Of a stretch of 64,000 bases of DNA, positions 15,384 to 25,152 are shown piece after piece. Every line of letters starts with the position of its first letter. Positions within the stretch are counted from its first letter, which is position 1. This DNA comes from an archaeon GW2011_AR18 (GTDB lineage: Archaea; Nanobdellota; Nanobdellia; SCGC-AAA011-G17; GW2011-AR18), in contig JWKX01000007.1 in the NCBI GenBank assembly GCA_000806155.1, forward strand, positions 1-64,000. Reading direction: 5' to 3'. A program made the position numbers and the translations under genes. Under the pieces are notes generated by a model. That model was not told where the DNA came from. It saw nothing but the letters and a program-made list of their open reading frames with translations, and did not search any database.

Positions 15384-17999
15384 TTATTTCTTAATCTTCG
15401 TCTTTAATTTTTTCTCTTCTATCTTTACCTCTTTTAGTACTGCTTTTATCTGTTCATCTTTCCATTTCTTTATCTTTAATGAATTTAATATCCTATCATC
15501 TTTTATCCCTCTTTTCCTGCTCTCTCTTACAAAGTTTTTTACTGCTAGATAATCTTTTTCATTGTTGAACATTAATATTGCAGGCTTGTTTATTAAATAT
15601 TTATTTAGTAATCCTCCTTTGAAGAATAATCCGAAATATACTATCACTCCTATTAAGATTATTACTAATATTATTACCCAGTATGCTCTTTGTGGTTTGC
15701 AATCTTGTATACAATTATCACTGTTTTCACTGCTTGCATCGCAGATATTATCTCCACATATATTCTCTTTGCTTGTTTTTACATCTTCTAAATTTAAATC
15801 ATCTGGTACGTTTATTGTTTTAGTATTTAATGCATTGAATAATAATCCATCATCTAATGTATACTCTATTGTGTTTCCTGTAAATGTTATTATGTTTGGT
15901 GTTGTGAAATTATATTCTTTAGGGGTTATTACATCTTTTATCTTAGAATTATATGGCATTACTTCGTATTTTTGTCCTGTTCCTGTTATTGTCTTTTTTA
16001 CATATAAGAAATCTTCTATCCTATCATTATATATTAATTTTATTGATCTTGCCTCTCCATTTATTACTAATCCATCTTGTGATCTTAATATCTGTAAAGC
16101 TATATTACCATTTGCTGCTAATTCTGTTGGTATGTCATTAACACTTGTTGCTTTAGGATCAAATGTTGTTACATCTATGCTTATATCAATTGGTATGCTG
16201 TTTTTTATTTCTTGTAAATTAATTATTTTTTGCTGTTCTGTTAGATTTGTATTATTCAATGTTTTTATTGCTGTTGCATCTGTGTATGCTTTGTTTAATA
16301 TCTCATTTAGCCCTATTTGTTCTGCACTGTCTTTTAATTGTGATGATCCTGATTCTATTTTTGCTCTTAATTTATTTATTCTATTTATTATCTCATCTGC
16401 TTGACTGCTTATACTGTAATTTCCTTGGTTTGTAGTGATTGTTATTATCTCTCTTCCGCTTAATCCTTCTTCATCTGTTACTGTTAATAAAACATTATAG
16501 CTGCTTGAATTAGTATATACATGGCTTGCCTTTTCCCCTTCTGCTTTTGATCCGTCTCCGAATTCCCAGGAATATTCTGTTATCTCGGTTCTTATCTTTG
16601 TTGAAGAACTTGCATCGAATAATACTGTATCTCCTGTCTTAGGGTTCATTGGTCCGTATCTTATGAATGCTTTTGGCACATCTACTACTTTGAAATTTAT
16701 TCTTCTGCTCTTTAATATTCCACTTCCTGTATCTATCTCTGCATAGATCTCATTTGTATTGCTCTTTGTGTTTGGTGATATTAAATTTTTTATCTCTGCT
16801 AACTGTTTCTGTATTGTTGATATATTGTTTATTCTCTCTCCAAGATAATTTAATGTTGAAAAACTGTTTAGTTCTCTTGCTATGCCATCATATTCATATT
16901 GTATTGCAGGATTGCTTAGTATTACCCTTCCAGCTGTTTTTGAACTCACGCTTATAGGAACTAAAAGGCAGGTTTCGCATTGGCTGTTTTGTAAGTAATT
17001 ATTTATTACATCCTTATCTATTGTTACTCTTATACTATTATCTAATACATTATTATATCTTGCATAATCTGCATATATGAAATAATCTTCTGATAAATCC
17101 TGTCCGTTTGCATATCCTGAAATAATCTTATCATCTAGATCAGTAGCCAACTTGAAATAATTTTTTGTATATTCCTCTCCTGTTGTATATGCACATATTG
17201 AATAGATGCCATCTTCTGCTATCGCTTTTTCTATCTCACAGCTGGCTTCTTGTTGTGCTCCTGTGAAAGTTTTTATCTCGCAGCATTTTTCTGTACTGCA
17301 GTCTGGCTTATAATTTAATACATCTTTTGTTATTGATAGGTTTAATGTTGCATCATTTACTAATCTTTGCACATTTGCTTTTAACTTATATTTTTTTGAT
17401 GAATTTAATATTACATTCTCGCAGAATACATCTGATCCTCTTATGAATACTGACCCATCTGGTGTGTTATCTGATAGGTAGCTTCTGTTAGTTGGTTCAT
17501 ATCCTAATAATGTATTTCCTTGGTATTTGTAATCTTTTATATTATCATTTCCTATATCTATGCTTACATCACTTGGTTTGTTTCCGTTTAACTGTTCTCC
17601 TTTGATATCAAACTGTATGCTACTTATAGAAACTTTTCCTGCTGTTCTATCTCTTCCTGAGAAATCAAATCCAAGAATTACTTTTTTTTCCTGTTTAGAG
17701 AAATCAACATTGACAGTATTTAGGTTTTCTCCAGTTTTCTTATATTCAGCTTGTAATAGTTCATAATCATCATCTAATAATTCTAGTATTGGTGTTTCAT
17801 AACTTATTGAATTTACATGGAATATTAACTTTGAATCTTTTAATACTGGTTCAGTGAAATTGAATCTTACAATTCCATCAAAAGCCTGATTAAATCCTAC
17901 TTTGTCTTTTGTTAAATTTATATCAAGAAAGCTTGCAGAAGCAATATTTGCTAATAATAGCACTAATACTAATAATACACACCCCTTTACTACTTTCAT
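15384..17999 (-). CDS. Large surface protein with PKD domain and C-terminal membrane anchor
   Basis: An 871-residue exported protein. An N-terminal signal sequence (about 1-22, ending ANIASA) leads to beta-rich domains with many CxxC-like cysteine pairs. A PKD domain lies near 455-535 (FDASSSTKIRTEITEYSWEFGDGS), then a helical stretch, a Cys-rich CGDNICDASSENSDNCIQDC segment near 753, one transmembrane helix (about 776-797) and a basic cytoplasmic tail. This layout is common in archaeal cell-surface proteins, where PKD domains serve as adhesion or spacer modules. No catalytic domain seen. Confidence 0.75.
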   Translation of the reverse strand: MKVVKGCVLLVLVLLLANIASASFLDINLTKDKVGFNQAFDGIVRFNFTEPVLKDSKLIFHVNSISYETPILELLDDDYELLQAEYKKTGENLNTVNVDFSKQEKKVILGFDFSGRDRTAGKVSISSIQFDIKGEQLNGNKPSDVSIDIGNDNIKDYKYQGNTLLGYEPTNRSYLSDNTPDGSVFIRGSDVFCENVILNSSKKYKLKANVQRLVNDATLNLSITKDVLNYKPDCSTEKCCEIKTFTGAQQEASCEIEKAIAEDGIYSICAYTTGEEYTKNYFKLATDLDDKIISGYANGQDLSEDYFIYADYARYNNVLDNSIRVTIDKDVINNYLQNSQCETCLLVPISVSSKTAGRVILSNPAIQYEYDGIARELNSFSTLNYLGERINNISTIQKQLAEIKNLISPNTKSNTNEIYAEIDTGSGILKSRRINFKVVDVPKAFIRYGPMNPKTGDTVLFDASSSTKIRTEITEYSWEFGDGSKAEGEKASHVYTNSSSYNVLLTVTDEEGLSGREIITITTNQGNYSISSQADEIINRINKLRAKIESGSSQLKDSAEQIGLNEILNKAYTDATAIKTLNNTNLTEQQKIINLQEIKNSIPIDISIDVTTFDPKATSVNDIPTELAANGNIALQILRSQDGLVINGEARSIKLIYNDRIEDFLYVKKTITGTGQKYEVMPYNSKIKDVITPKEYNFTTPNIITFTGNTIEYTLDDGLLFNALNTKTINVPDDLNLEDVKTSKENICGDNICDASSENSDNCIQDCKPQRAYWVIILVIILIGVIVYFGLFFKGGLLNKYLINKPAILMFNNEKDYLAVKNFVRESRKRGIKDDRILNSLKIKKWKDEQIKAVLKEVKIEEKKLKTKIKK

Positions 18000-18012
18000 T
18001 ATATATAATTGT

Positions 18013-18528
18013 CTAGAACTCCTTTAAAAGTTTTCCCCTTTCCTGCTCTATCACCTTTATCTTCGCATCTTTAAAATCCTCTTTTATCCCATGTATATTA
18101 TATAAGAATATCCCTAATGCACTTACCTCTGATATTGGCTGGCTTGTCACACTTATATTATAATCAGCTAATTGGTAATATTCTGGTTCTACTTTCTCTC
18201 CCCCGACTATTATTAATTGTTTTTTCTCATTTTTTAATTTTTTAATATATTTTTCAAAACTTATTCCATACATTGTAAGATGGCTTATTATATATCCTTG
18301 TTTTTTCTTTTCTTTTATTAAAGATATTTCATTCTTCACATGCTCTATAATGAATGGTCCTCCAAATTTTTCTGTTATCTTATTAATGCTATTCTCCATC
18401 TCAGAGTCTTTATCTCCAGAATAATACATTGCACTAGCTCCTAAACTTCTAGATGTCAATCCTACATGTGTTGTTATTCTCTTATCTCTTGCTATTCTAT
18501 GGTTTAATCTTAATATCTCTATTATCAT
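18013..18528 (-). CDS. trm56: tRNA (cytidine-56 2'-O)-methyltransferase Trm56
   Basis: A 171-residue SPOUT methyltransferase. The start EILRLNHRIARDKRITTHVGLTSRSLGA is the archaeal Trm56 signature, and LIIVGGEKVEPEYYQLADYNISV is the knotted SAM-binding part. It methylates C56 in the T-loop of tRNAs, a modification specific to archaea, and acts in the cytoplasm. It lies 13 bases after the end of the surface-protein gene's upstream side, both on the minus strand. Notably, two tRNAs here carry introns directly before the T-loop that this enzyme modifies. Confidence 0.9.
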   Translation of the reverse strand: MIIEILRLNHRIARDKRITTHVGLTSRSLGASAMYYSGDKDSEMENSINKITEKFGGPFIIEHVKNEISLIKEKKKQGYIISHLTMYGISFEKYIKKLKNEKKQLIIVGGEKVEPEYYQLADYNISVTSQPISEVSALGIFLYNIHGIKEDFKDAKIKVIEQERGKLLKEF

Positions 18529-18582
18529 TTGATGTTTTAGCCAGTTGATAACTTTATAACTTTTTCTTTATTCATTTTTCTT

Positions 18583-19494
18583 ATGGCAAAGTCTAAAGTA
18601 AAGACAGAAAATTATGGTGTTGATCCTGATAGGGATTATACTTTTGATGAAATTAAGAGGATTAGCGCATTCAATAACTTTAATCTTTTTGCTAATTTTT
18701 TTTCTCAAAATAACGGAGTTTTTCTTTATATGGATGGTAAAGTTAAAGGTAAAGAGATATTGGATTTTTTTCATATTATGGAAAGAAGGGTGATACAGAA
18801 GAATATTGCAGAATCTTTAGGAATGTCCCCAAGCAGTTTTAGTTCTAATTTTGGAGATGTTTTTATGAGATATGTAGATGTTCATAATATTGGAAATTTT
18901 AGGGTTTTTATAATGAAAGATGGTGTAAAATATGATGATATGATTTCTAGTTTATCAGAGATATGCCATCCTTATTTAGCTGCAAAACAAGCTCCTAGAA
19001 AAAATTTATATCAAAGTAGACTTTGTACTCTATTATTAGAGAGTTTTAGAAGAAAAGTATCAAGACAACATATAGAACTAGGTGAGATTTCAGAAATAGT
19101 TGAATCTTTATCAAATTTATTATCAGATGAAGAATTGGTTGAATTAAGAAATAAAGCAGGGAAATCTTCTCATTATGATCCAGAATTAGAAGAAAACTTG
19201 GAAGAAGTTGTTGAAGCTGAAACTTTGTATAATAATGAAAAAAAAGATATAAGTGTTACAATAAAAGTTCATGGTGAGACTATTGAATATGCTCTTGATA
19301 ATACTTTTGTTGAGGCATATAAATCTGGATCTATGCAGGAGTTTATGGATACTGACCTGCCGCTTTTGACAGATCGTCTTTCAAAACATTTAAATTCTAG
19401 GCGTATAGGAGAACATATGAACTTCTATATTGATGGTTTTGGTGATGTAACTATTAATTCTGGGGTTATATCTATTGAAACTGAAGATGAGTGA
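18583..19494 (+). CDS. Hypothetical protein
   Basis: A 303-residue soluble protein. About residues 60-90 (RRVIQKNIAESLGMSPSSFSS) look like a helix-turn-helix, so it might bind DNA, but no family is recognised. A linker rich in Glu (about 205-225) leads to a C-terminal beta-rich domain. The 3' end overlaps the convergent adenylate kinase gene by 23 bases. Function unknown. Confidence 0.55.
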   Translation: MAKSKVKTENYGVDPDRDYTFDEIKRISAFNNFNLFANFFSQNNGVFLYMDGKVKGKEILDFFHIMERRVIQKNIAESLGMSPSSFSSNFGDVFMRYVDVHNIGNFRVFIMKDGVKYDDMISSLSEICHPYLAAKQAPRKNLYQSRLCTLLLESFRRKVSRQHIELGEISEIVESLSNLLSDEELVELRNKAGKSSHYDPELEENLEEVVEAETLYNNEKKDISVTIKVHGETIEYALDNTFVEAYKSGSMQEFMDTDLPLLTDRLSKHLNSRRIGEHMNFYIDGFGDVTINSGVISIETEDE

Positions 19495-20002
19495 TATTTT
19501 TTCTTATTTTCTTATTTACGTTTTCTGGTGTACCTTTTGCATCTATTTTTATCATCCTGTCTTTATAATATTTTAATAATGGTCTTGTCTCTTTATCATA
19601 TACTCTGAATCTATGTAATATTATTTTTTCATTATCATCTATTCTTTTTTCTATTGATTCTCTTTTCAATAATCTTTTTTTTAATATTGTTGATGGAGCA
19701 TCCAATACTAATACAATATCTGGTTTGTTTATCTTTTCTAATAATTTTGCCTGGCTTATTTTTCTCGGATATCCATCTATTATGAAATTATCTTTTGGTA
19801 TATGTTTTCTCATTATTGGTTCTATTATTTTCTCAGGAAGTAGATCTCCGCGCTCTATTATTTTTCTTATAGAATTATTCTTTCTTGTCTCTTTTCTTAT
19901 TATCTCACTTGCAACTATGTGCTTTAATCTGAGTTCTTTTGCTAATATCCCTGCCTGTGTTCCCTTTCCAGAACCAGGGGCTCCTATTATTACTATTTTC
20001 AA
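19472..20002 (-). CDS. adk: Adenylate kinase
   Basis: A 176-residue NMP kinase converting ATP + AMP to 2 ADP. P-loop GAPGSGKGTQ at residues 7-16, DGYPR near 75-79 (AMP site) and a C-terminal Arg-containing region (RFRVYDKETRP). The lid is short, as in compact archaeal/bacterial short-type kinases. The ATG overlaps the stop of the upstream 158-residue gene by four bases, so the two are co-transcribed. The 3' end overlaps the convergent gene. Confidence 0.9.
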   Translation of the reverse strand: MKIVIIGAPGSGKGTQAGILAKELRLKHIVASEIIRKETRKNNSIRKIIERGDLLPEKIIEPIMRKHIPKDNFIIDGYPRKISQAKLLEKINKPDIVLVLDAPSTILKKRLLKRESIEKRIDDNEKIILHRFRVYDKETRPLLKYYKDRMIKIDAKGTPENVNKKIRKNITHLQFQ

Positions 20003-20475
20003 CCGAAATATCTCTCCTCTTTTTCTTCTATATTAGTTTTCCAAGATTCTTGCATTGTCTCTGCAACTTCTTTCAGTTCATTTTTGAACTCTTCCCATCT
20101 AAGTAATAAATCTCTGATGTATTCTATGTCTTTTTCCTCTGCTGTCTCTATATCTAATAATAATGACCTTCTCTCGAATATCATCAGTTGTTTATGGACT
20201 TTTACTAATTCTAATTTTCTTTCTTCACTAAATACTGAATTTTCATATGCTATTATCTGGCTATGTGAATTAGGATAGATTACATTCTCTATTATTCTTG
20301 CAAAAAATAATAATTTGTCATTCATCCTTCTTCTTATTGCTCTTGTCAGGAATTCTTTTTTCTCTATGAAATCTATCTCGAAATCGTCATTTATTTTTTC
20401 AAATTCAGGTAATTTGTATTTCTTGCTTATTTTTTCATATTCTGTTTTTATATCAAAATTTTCTTCTTTCGCCAT
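19999..20475 (-). CDS. Helical hypothetical protein upstream of adk
   Basis: A 158-residue, highly charged, almost all-helical protein with no signal or catalytic motif. It overlaps adk by four bases, so it is translationally coupled to it. A TATA-like CTTATAAAAC lies about 25 bases upstream of the ATG. It may be a conserved archaeal helical protein, but I cannot name it. Function unknown. Confidence 0.65.
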   Translation of the reverse strand: MAKEENFDIKTEYEKISKKYKLPEFEKINDDFEIDFIEKKEFLTRAIRRRMNDKLLFFARIIENVIYPNSHSQIIAYENSVFSEERKLELVKVHKQLMIFERRSLLLDIETAEEKDIEYIRDLLLRWEEFKNELKEVAETMQESWKTNIEEKEERYFG

Positions 20476-20517
20476 TTTAATGATTCATAGATTAAGTTTT
20501 ATAAGCTTTATTATAGT

Positions 20518-20586
20518 TGCTTGAGCCTCAGCCGTTCTATAATCTGCTATTAAGCACAGGTTCTGTTGATATCATTGACCCAAGCA
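20518..20586. ncRNA. Possible small structured RNA
   Basis: A 69-base stretch closed by a 6-bp stem TGCTTG/CAAGCA with inner pairing. On the minus strand it has a C-box-like ATGATAT (5 of 7) and a D-box CTGA 35-45 bases apart, loosely like a C/D guide RNA. The C'/D' boxes are not clear. Weak call. Confidence 0.2.
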
Positions 20587-20645
20587 TTTACGTGTGCATA
20601 TTTATGTAGAAGAAAATGTTTATTAGGCTTTCTTTAATGAAAATT

Positions 20646-20731
20646 AGCCCTCGCCGAGATTTGAACCCGGAACCTTTGCCTCTTTAGTTATATAATACCA
20701 AGGCAATGCACCGCCGTTATGCTACGAGGGC
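20646..20731 (-). tRNA. tRNA-Thr(GGU) with a 14-nt intron
   Basis: Acceptor stem GCCCTCG/CGAGGGC, discriminator T, T-arm CCGGG-TTCAAAT-CTCGG. The anticodon stem is TTGCC/GGCAA and the loop TTGGTA...A gives anticodon GGU. The intron TTATATAACTAAAG (20682-20695) is at the canonical 37/38 site, with BHB helix TTGG/CTAA and three-base bulges. The spliced length is 72 nt. A CTTAAAAA box lies about 28 bases upstream. Confidence 0.9.
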
Positions 20732-20781
20732 TTCTAAAATTGGGCTTTCGTTAAGGTTTTTAAGTATTATGTTGTTTTTTA

Positions 20782-21663
20782 CTAATATTTTTCTCTAGGC
20801 TCGATAAAATCATCTTTACAATCGATTAATCTCCATCTTAATAATTCTGTATGTGACATTCCTTGTTTTTTTGCATATAATGAACTATGTCCATTCCATA
20901 TTGCTTCTTCTAATACTATTCTTGATTCTGAAAAATCTTTGTAAAAATCTTCTAAATGTTCTAATCCTTTTCTTGATAATAATTTCCATGCTTTCTGTTT
21001 TATTGCCTCTGCTGTTAGCATTAAGTCAGTATATCCATAAATAAACATTCCTCCATTGGCTGGTATTCTTCTGAATGTTTTCTCATCTAAATAATATAAA
21101 TCCCCTCTTTTTACCCATCTGAAATCTATGCTATTTTTTGCTCCACTAATCGTGAAGCTTCCAGAATCCTGACTAAAATCATACATATAATCTGGTGAAA
21201 ATTGTCGATATTCTTTTACTAATCCATCTAAATCTAAAAAATATCTTACATCTTCATAGTGTTCTTCTGTTAATTGTTTTAATTCACTAAACATCAGAAA
21301 ATCTCTTCCCTCATTTACTACATGTACTTGATTTTCCCATTTTCCATTTTCTTTTCTTGCATAAGTGTGATATCCTGGGTTTCTATTATTTCTTGCATAA
21401 TATTCATCTCCATAAAATAAATATTCTTCTCTATAATTTAATCCAAGTATATGTGCTAATCCATGTAATCCTGTATGAAAGTCTCTATCAACATATAATC
21501 CATCCGGTGTTTGTAAATCCCAAGGATATTTCTCTTCATCCTCTCTTACTTTGCCTTCATGATAGTCTGTCTTATTTAATAATCTTACAAATTCTTCTCT
21601 TGTTATTCCTGGATTTTCTAGTAATATTGCTGAAGGTATTAGTTCATGATACGGGTATCCCAT
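20782..21663 (-). CDS. Hypothetical protein with a histidine-rich HxxxHxxxH motif
   Basis: A 293-residue soluble protein without signal or membrane segment. Residues 62-70 read HTGLHGLAH, which could bind a metal, and acidic and aromatic residues are common elsewhere (YPWDLQTPDGLYVDRD). The start MGYPYHELIPSAILL is preceded by an AT-rich promoter-like region. No family recognised; the histidine cluster suggests, but does not show, a metal-dependent enzyme. Confidence 0.5.
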   Translation of the reverse strand: MGYPYHELIPSAILLENPGITREEFVRLLNKTDYHEGKVREDEEKYPWDLQTPDGLYVDRDFHTGLHGLAHILGLNYREEYLFYGDEYYARNNRNPGYHTYARKENGKWENQVHVVNEGRDFLMFSELKQLTEEHYEDVRYFLDLDGLVKEYRQFSPDYMYDFSQDSGSFTISGAKNSIDFRWVKRGDLYYLDEKTFRRIPANGGMFIYGYTDLMLTAEAIKQKAWKLLSRKGLEHLEDFYKDFSESRIVLEEAIWNGHSSLYAKKQGMSHTELLRWRLIDCKDDFIEPREKY

Positions 21664-21761
21664 ATCTTTATAAAAAATAATTAATTTAAAAGGTATATTG
21701 TAATTTAGTATATATTACTCCTTTCAGTTAACTTTTTAATTCTCATTAATATCTATAATCT

Positions 21762-24083
21762 ATGAAAGGTTTTCTTATTTACCCATCATATGAAGTTATT
21801 GATAATAAGTCTTATGTTATCTTATTTGGCAGATTAGAAAATAATCAGAGTTTCTTATCTATTAACGAATGCAAGCCTTTTTTTTATATTAAAAAAGCTG
21901 ATTTGAAGGATGCTCTTTCTTTGCAGGATTTTGATCATGAAAATAATCATTTTAAAAACTTTAGTTCTGAAGAGGTTATTAAGGTTATCTTGGATATTCC
22001 TGCTGAAGTTCCTAAATTAAGAAAAAAGTTTGAAGAGAATGGTATTGAATGTTATGAAGCAGATGTTAGGTTTGAATATAGGTTCTTGATTGATAATAAT
22101 ATTCAGGGTGGTTTGGATATTGATGGTGATTTCACTGCTTCTGAGAAAGTAGATCGTGTCTACAAGAATCCTGATATTAAGGGTGTTTATTATAATCCTT
22201 CGAATCTTAAGGTTTTGAGCATTGATATAGAATCTAGTAAAGAATCTTCTGAAATCTACTGTATTAGTCTTATATGTGATAATGAAAAACATACTCTTGT
22301 CAATTCTAATAAAAAATTGAAGAATGCTATATCATGTAAGGATGAAGAGGAAGTTCTTGAAAAGTTTGTTAATTTGATTAATACTATTGATCCTGATGTT
22401 ATTACTGGCTGGAATGTTATTGATTTTGATATTAATTTGTTATATAAAAGATGTAAAAAGTATAAAGTTGACTTTTCTATTGGCAGGAATAATTCTAAAC
22501 CTAAGTTAAGGATCCAGGATAATTTTTTCATGGAGAGCAAGGCAGATATTCCAGGAAGGCAGGTTCTAGATGCTTTGCATTTGATGAAAGTTTCTTTTAT
22601 TAAAGTCAATGATTACAAATTGGAGACAGTTGCCTCTCAGGTTCTTGGTGAGGGTAAATTCTTGAAATTCGCATCTCTTAAGGATAAATATAAATTATTG
22701 GATGATCTTTTTATCAATGATCCTCAGACTCTTATTGATTATAATCTTAAAGATGCTGAATTGGTTTTGAAGATTTTGGATAAGACTAAAGTTCTCGAAT
22801 TAACTGTTCATCGTTCTCTTCTTACTGGTATGCCCTTGGATCGTGTTAATGCTTCTATTGCCTCTTTGGACTCTATTTATCTTAAGGAGTGTCTTAAAAG
22901 AAAGATTGTTGCTCCTACTGGTAAATTCTCTACTAAAGAATCTCCGATTAAGGGCGGTTATGTTAAAGAGAGTAATCCTGGGATTTATGATTATATCTTG
23001 ATTTTAGATTTTAAATCTCTGTATCCTAGTATTATGAGGTCTTTCAATATTGATCCTTACTCTTATGTTCCTGATTGTTCTGGTAAGAATTTGATTAGAG
23101 CTCCTAATAATGCCTGTTTCAGGAATGAGGATGGTATTCTTCCTGAGATTTTATCTAAACTTTTTGTTGTCAGGGAAAAAGCTCGTAAAGAAAAAGATGA
23201 GCTTACAAGATATGCTATCAAGATTCTGATGAACTCTTTTTTTGGTGTTCTTGGCAATCCTAGCTGCAGGTTTTTTGATATGAAGATGGTTAATGCTATT
23301 ACTTATTTCGGTCAGTTCATTATTAAATTGACAGGTGAGGAAATAGAAAAATTAGGTTACAAAGTTATCTATCAGGATACAGATTCTAATTTTGTTGTCT
23401 CTAATGCTAAGTCTTTGGAAGAGGCTAATGTTATTGGTAAAAAAATTGAGAAGCATATTAATGAGTTTTATAAGAATTTTATTAATAAAGAATATAAGAG
23501 AGAAAGTTTTTTAGAATTGAATTTTGAGAAATGTTTCATTAAATGTGTTATGCCTAAGTTAAGAAAATCTGAAGCTGGAGCTAAAAAAAGATATGCTGGT
23601 TTGGTTGTTAAAGATGGTAAAGAAGAAATTCAATTTGTAGGATTAGAAGCAGTTCGTGGTGACTGGACAGATCTTGCTAAAAAATTCCAGAATGAAATTT
23701 ACAATAAGATTTTCCATAATGAGGAAGTTGTTGATTATGTTAAACAGTTCTTGAAAGATCTGAAGAAAGGTAAATATGATGATTTGCTTGTATATAAAAA
23801 AACAATGAGAAAAGAGATGAAAGACTATGCTATGGATACCCCTGCTAAGAAAGTTGTAAATAAGTTAATTGCACAGGGAGTAGAGATAGAGTCTAATATA
23901 ATAAGTTATATAATGACAGAAGATGGACCAGAGCATGTTGGATATTTAAAACATAAAATAGACTATCAACATTATATTGACAAACAAATAGAACCTATTG
24001 CTGATGCTATTTTAATATTCTTTAATACTGATTTAGATAATTTGTTAAAAGGAAATAAACAGAATTCTTTATCTGATTACTAA
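21762..24083 (+). CDS. polB: Family B DNA polymerase
   Basis: A 773-residue replicative-type polymerase with proofreading. The exonuclease motif I DIES lies near residue 155 and further exo motifs (GWNVIDFDINLLYKR) near 225. Polymerase motif A DFKSLYPSIMR lies near 414, motif B KILMNSFFGVLGNP near 490, and motif C YQDTDS near 535. The length and motif order are those of archaeal PolB1/PolB3 enzymes. No intein interrupts the active-site motifs, although archaeal PolB genes often carry one. A TATA box sits upstream in the AT-rich gap. Confidence 0.92.
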   Translation: MKGFLIYPSYEVIDNKSYVILFGRLENNQSFLSINECKPFFYIKKADLKDALSLQDFDHENNHFKNFSSEEVIKVILDIPAEVPKLRKKFEENGIECYEADVRFEYRFLIDNNIQGGLDIDGDFTASEKVDRVYKNPDIKGVYYNPSNLKVLSIDIESSKESSEIYCISLICDNEKHTLVNSNKKLKNAISCKDEEEVLEKFVNLINTIDPDVITGWNVIDFDINLLYKRCKKYKVDFSIGRNNSKPKLRIQDNFFMESKADIPGRQVLDALHLMKVSFIKVNDYKLETVASQVLGEGKFLKFASLKDKYKLLDDLFINDPQTLIDYNLKDAELVLKILDKTKVLELTVHRSLLTGMPLDRVNASIASLDSIYLKECLKRKIVAPTGKFSTKESPIKGGYVKESNPGIYDYILILDFKSLYPSIMRSFNIDPYSYVPDCSGKNLIRAPNNACFRNEDGILPEILSKLFVVREKARKEKDELTRYAIKILMNSFFGVLGNPSCRFFDMKMVNAITYFGQFIIKLTGEEIEKLGYKVIYQDTDSNFVVSNAKSLEEANVIGKKIEKHINEFYKNFINKEYKRESFLELNFEKCFIKCVMPKLRKSEAGAKKRYAGLVVKDGKEEIQFVGLEAVRGDWTDLAKKFQNEIYNKIFHNEEVVDYVKQFLKDLKKGKYDDLLVYKKTMRKEMKDYAMDTPAKKVVNKLIAQGVEIESNIISYIMTEDGPEHVGYLKHKIDYQHYIDKQIEPIADAILIFFNTDLDNLLKGNKQNSLSDY

Positions 24084-24122
24084 AGTAGAAACATATAAAA
24101 AATCATCTATTTTCTATTATAT

Positions 24123-25109
24123 ATGAAAATTTCAGAAAAATCTAAGTTGGAAATAGCTAAGAAGAATATTCTTCGTGATTCTTTTAAGCCTAAGGATTTT
24201 GTTGCTATTAATGGTTATAATTTTAATGATGGTGTTAATTATAATAATCTTTTAGATAGTTTCTTGTCTACTGGTTTTCAGGCTACTAATCTTGGTAAGT
24301 CTTTTAATATTGTTAATAGTATGCGTAAGGACAAATGCACTATTTTTTTAGGTTATACTTCTAATATGGTTACTTCTGGTTTACGTGATGTTTTTAGGTA
24401 TTTAGCAGAACATAAATTGGTTGATGTTATAGTGACTACTGCTGGTGGTATTGAGGAAGATTTGATAAAATGTATGGATCCTTTTATTTTAGGTTCTTTC
24501 GATGCTGATAACTCTCAATTAAGAGAGAAAGGTATTAACAGGACTGGTAATATTTTTGTTCCTAATGACCGTTATGTTAAGTTTGAAAAATTCTTTATTC
24601 CTTTATTAGAAGAATTAAATAGACAAAATAAAGTTTTTTCAGTTTCTGAAATTATTAAAATCATGGGAGAAAAAATTAATCATAAGGATAGTATTTATTA
24701 TTGGTGTGCTAAGAATAATATTCCAGTTTTCTGTCCATCTTTTACTGATGGTTCTATGGGTGATATGGTTTATTTCTTCAAATACAAGCATCCTGAATTC
24801 AAGATTGATATTGCTGATGATATTAAGATACTAAATGATATTGCTATAACTTCTAATAAATCTGGTATTATTGTTTTAGGTTCTGGTCCTATTAAACATC
24901 ATATTTGTAATGCTAACATGTTCAGGAATGGTGCTGATTATGCTATATATATTAACAATGCTCAGGAATTTGACGGTTCTGATTCTGGTGCTAGGCCTGA
25001 AGAAGCTATCTCTTGGGGTAAAATATTGCCAGAAGCTAAGCACGTTAAAGTATTTGGTGATGCTACTATCTTATTCCCTTTGATTGTTGCTAAATGTTTT
25101 TCTAAGTAA
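24123..25109 (+). CDS. dys: Deoxyhypusine synthase
   Basis: A 328-residue enzyme that transfers the aminobutyl group of spermidine to a lysine of aIF5A, making deoxyhypusine. Motifs: TAGGIEEDLIK near residue 115, PIKHHICNANMFRNGADYAIYI near 255-275, DGSDSGARPEEA near 285, and SWGKI near 297-301, which holds the catalytic lysine. The length is normal. It is specific to archaea and eukaryotes in this form. It starts 39 bases after polB on the same strand; its partner aIF5A is not in the window. Confidence 0.93.
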   Translation: MKISEKSKLEIAKKNILRDSFKPKDFVAINGYNFNDGVNYNNLLDSFLSTGFQATNLGKSFNIVNSMRKDKCTIFLGYTSNMVTSGLRDVFRYLAEHKLVDVIVTTAGGIEEDLIKCMDPFILGSFDADNSQLREKGINRTGNIFVPNDRYVKFEKFFIPLLEELNRQNKVFSVSEIIKIMGEKINHKDSIYYWCAKNNIPVFCPSFTDGSMGDMVYFFKYKHPEFKIDIADDIKILNDIAITSNKSGIIVLGSGPIKHHICNANMFRNGADYAIYINNAQEFDGSDSGARPEEAISWGKILPEAKHVKVFGDATILFPLIVAKCFSK

Positions 25110-25152
25110 TTGTTTAGAAAGGTTTATATATTTTATATTTTGTTTTGAATTT

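Noticed and set aside
21762-24083. Intein in the B-family polymerase
   Set aside because: All active-site motifs are contiguous and the length is normal.
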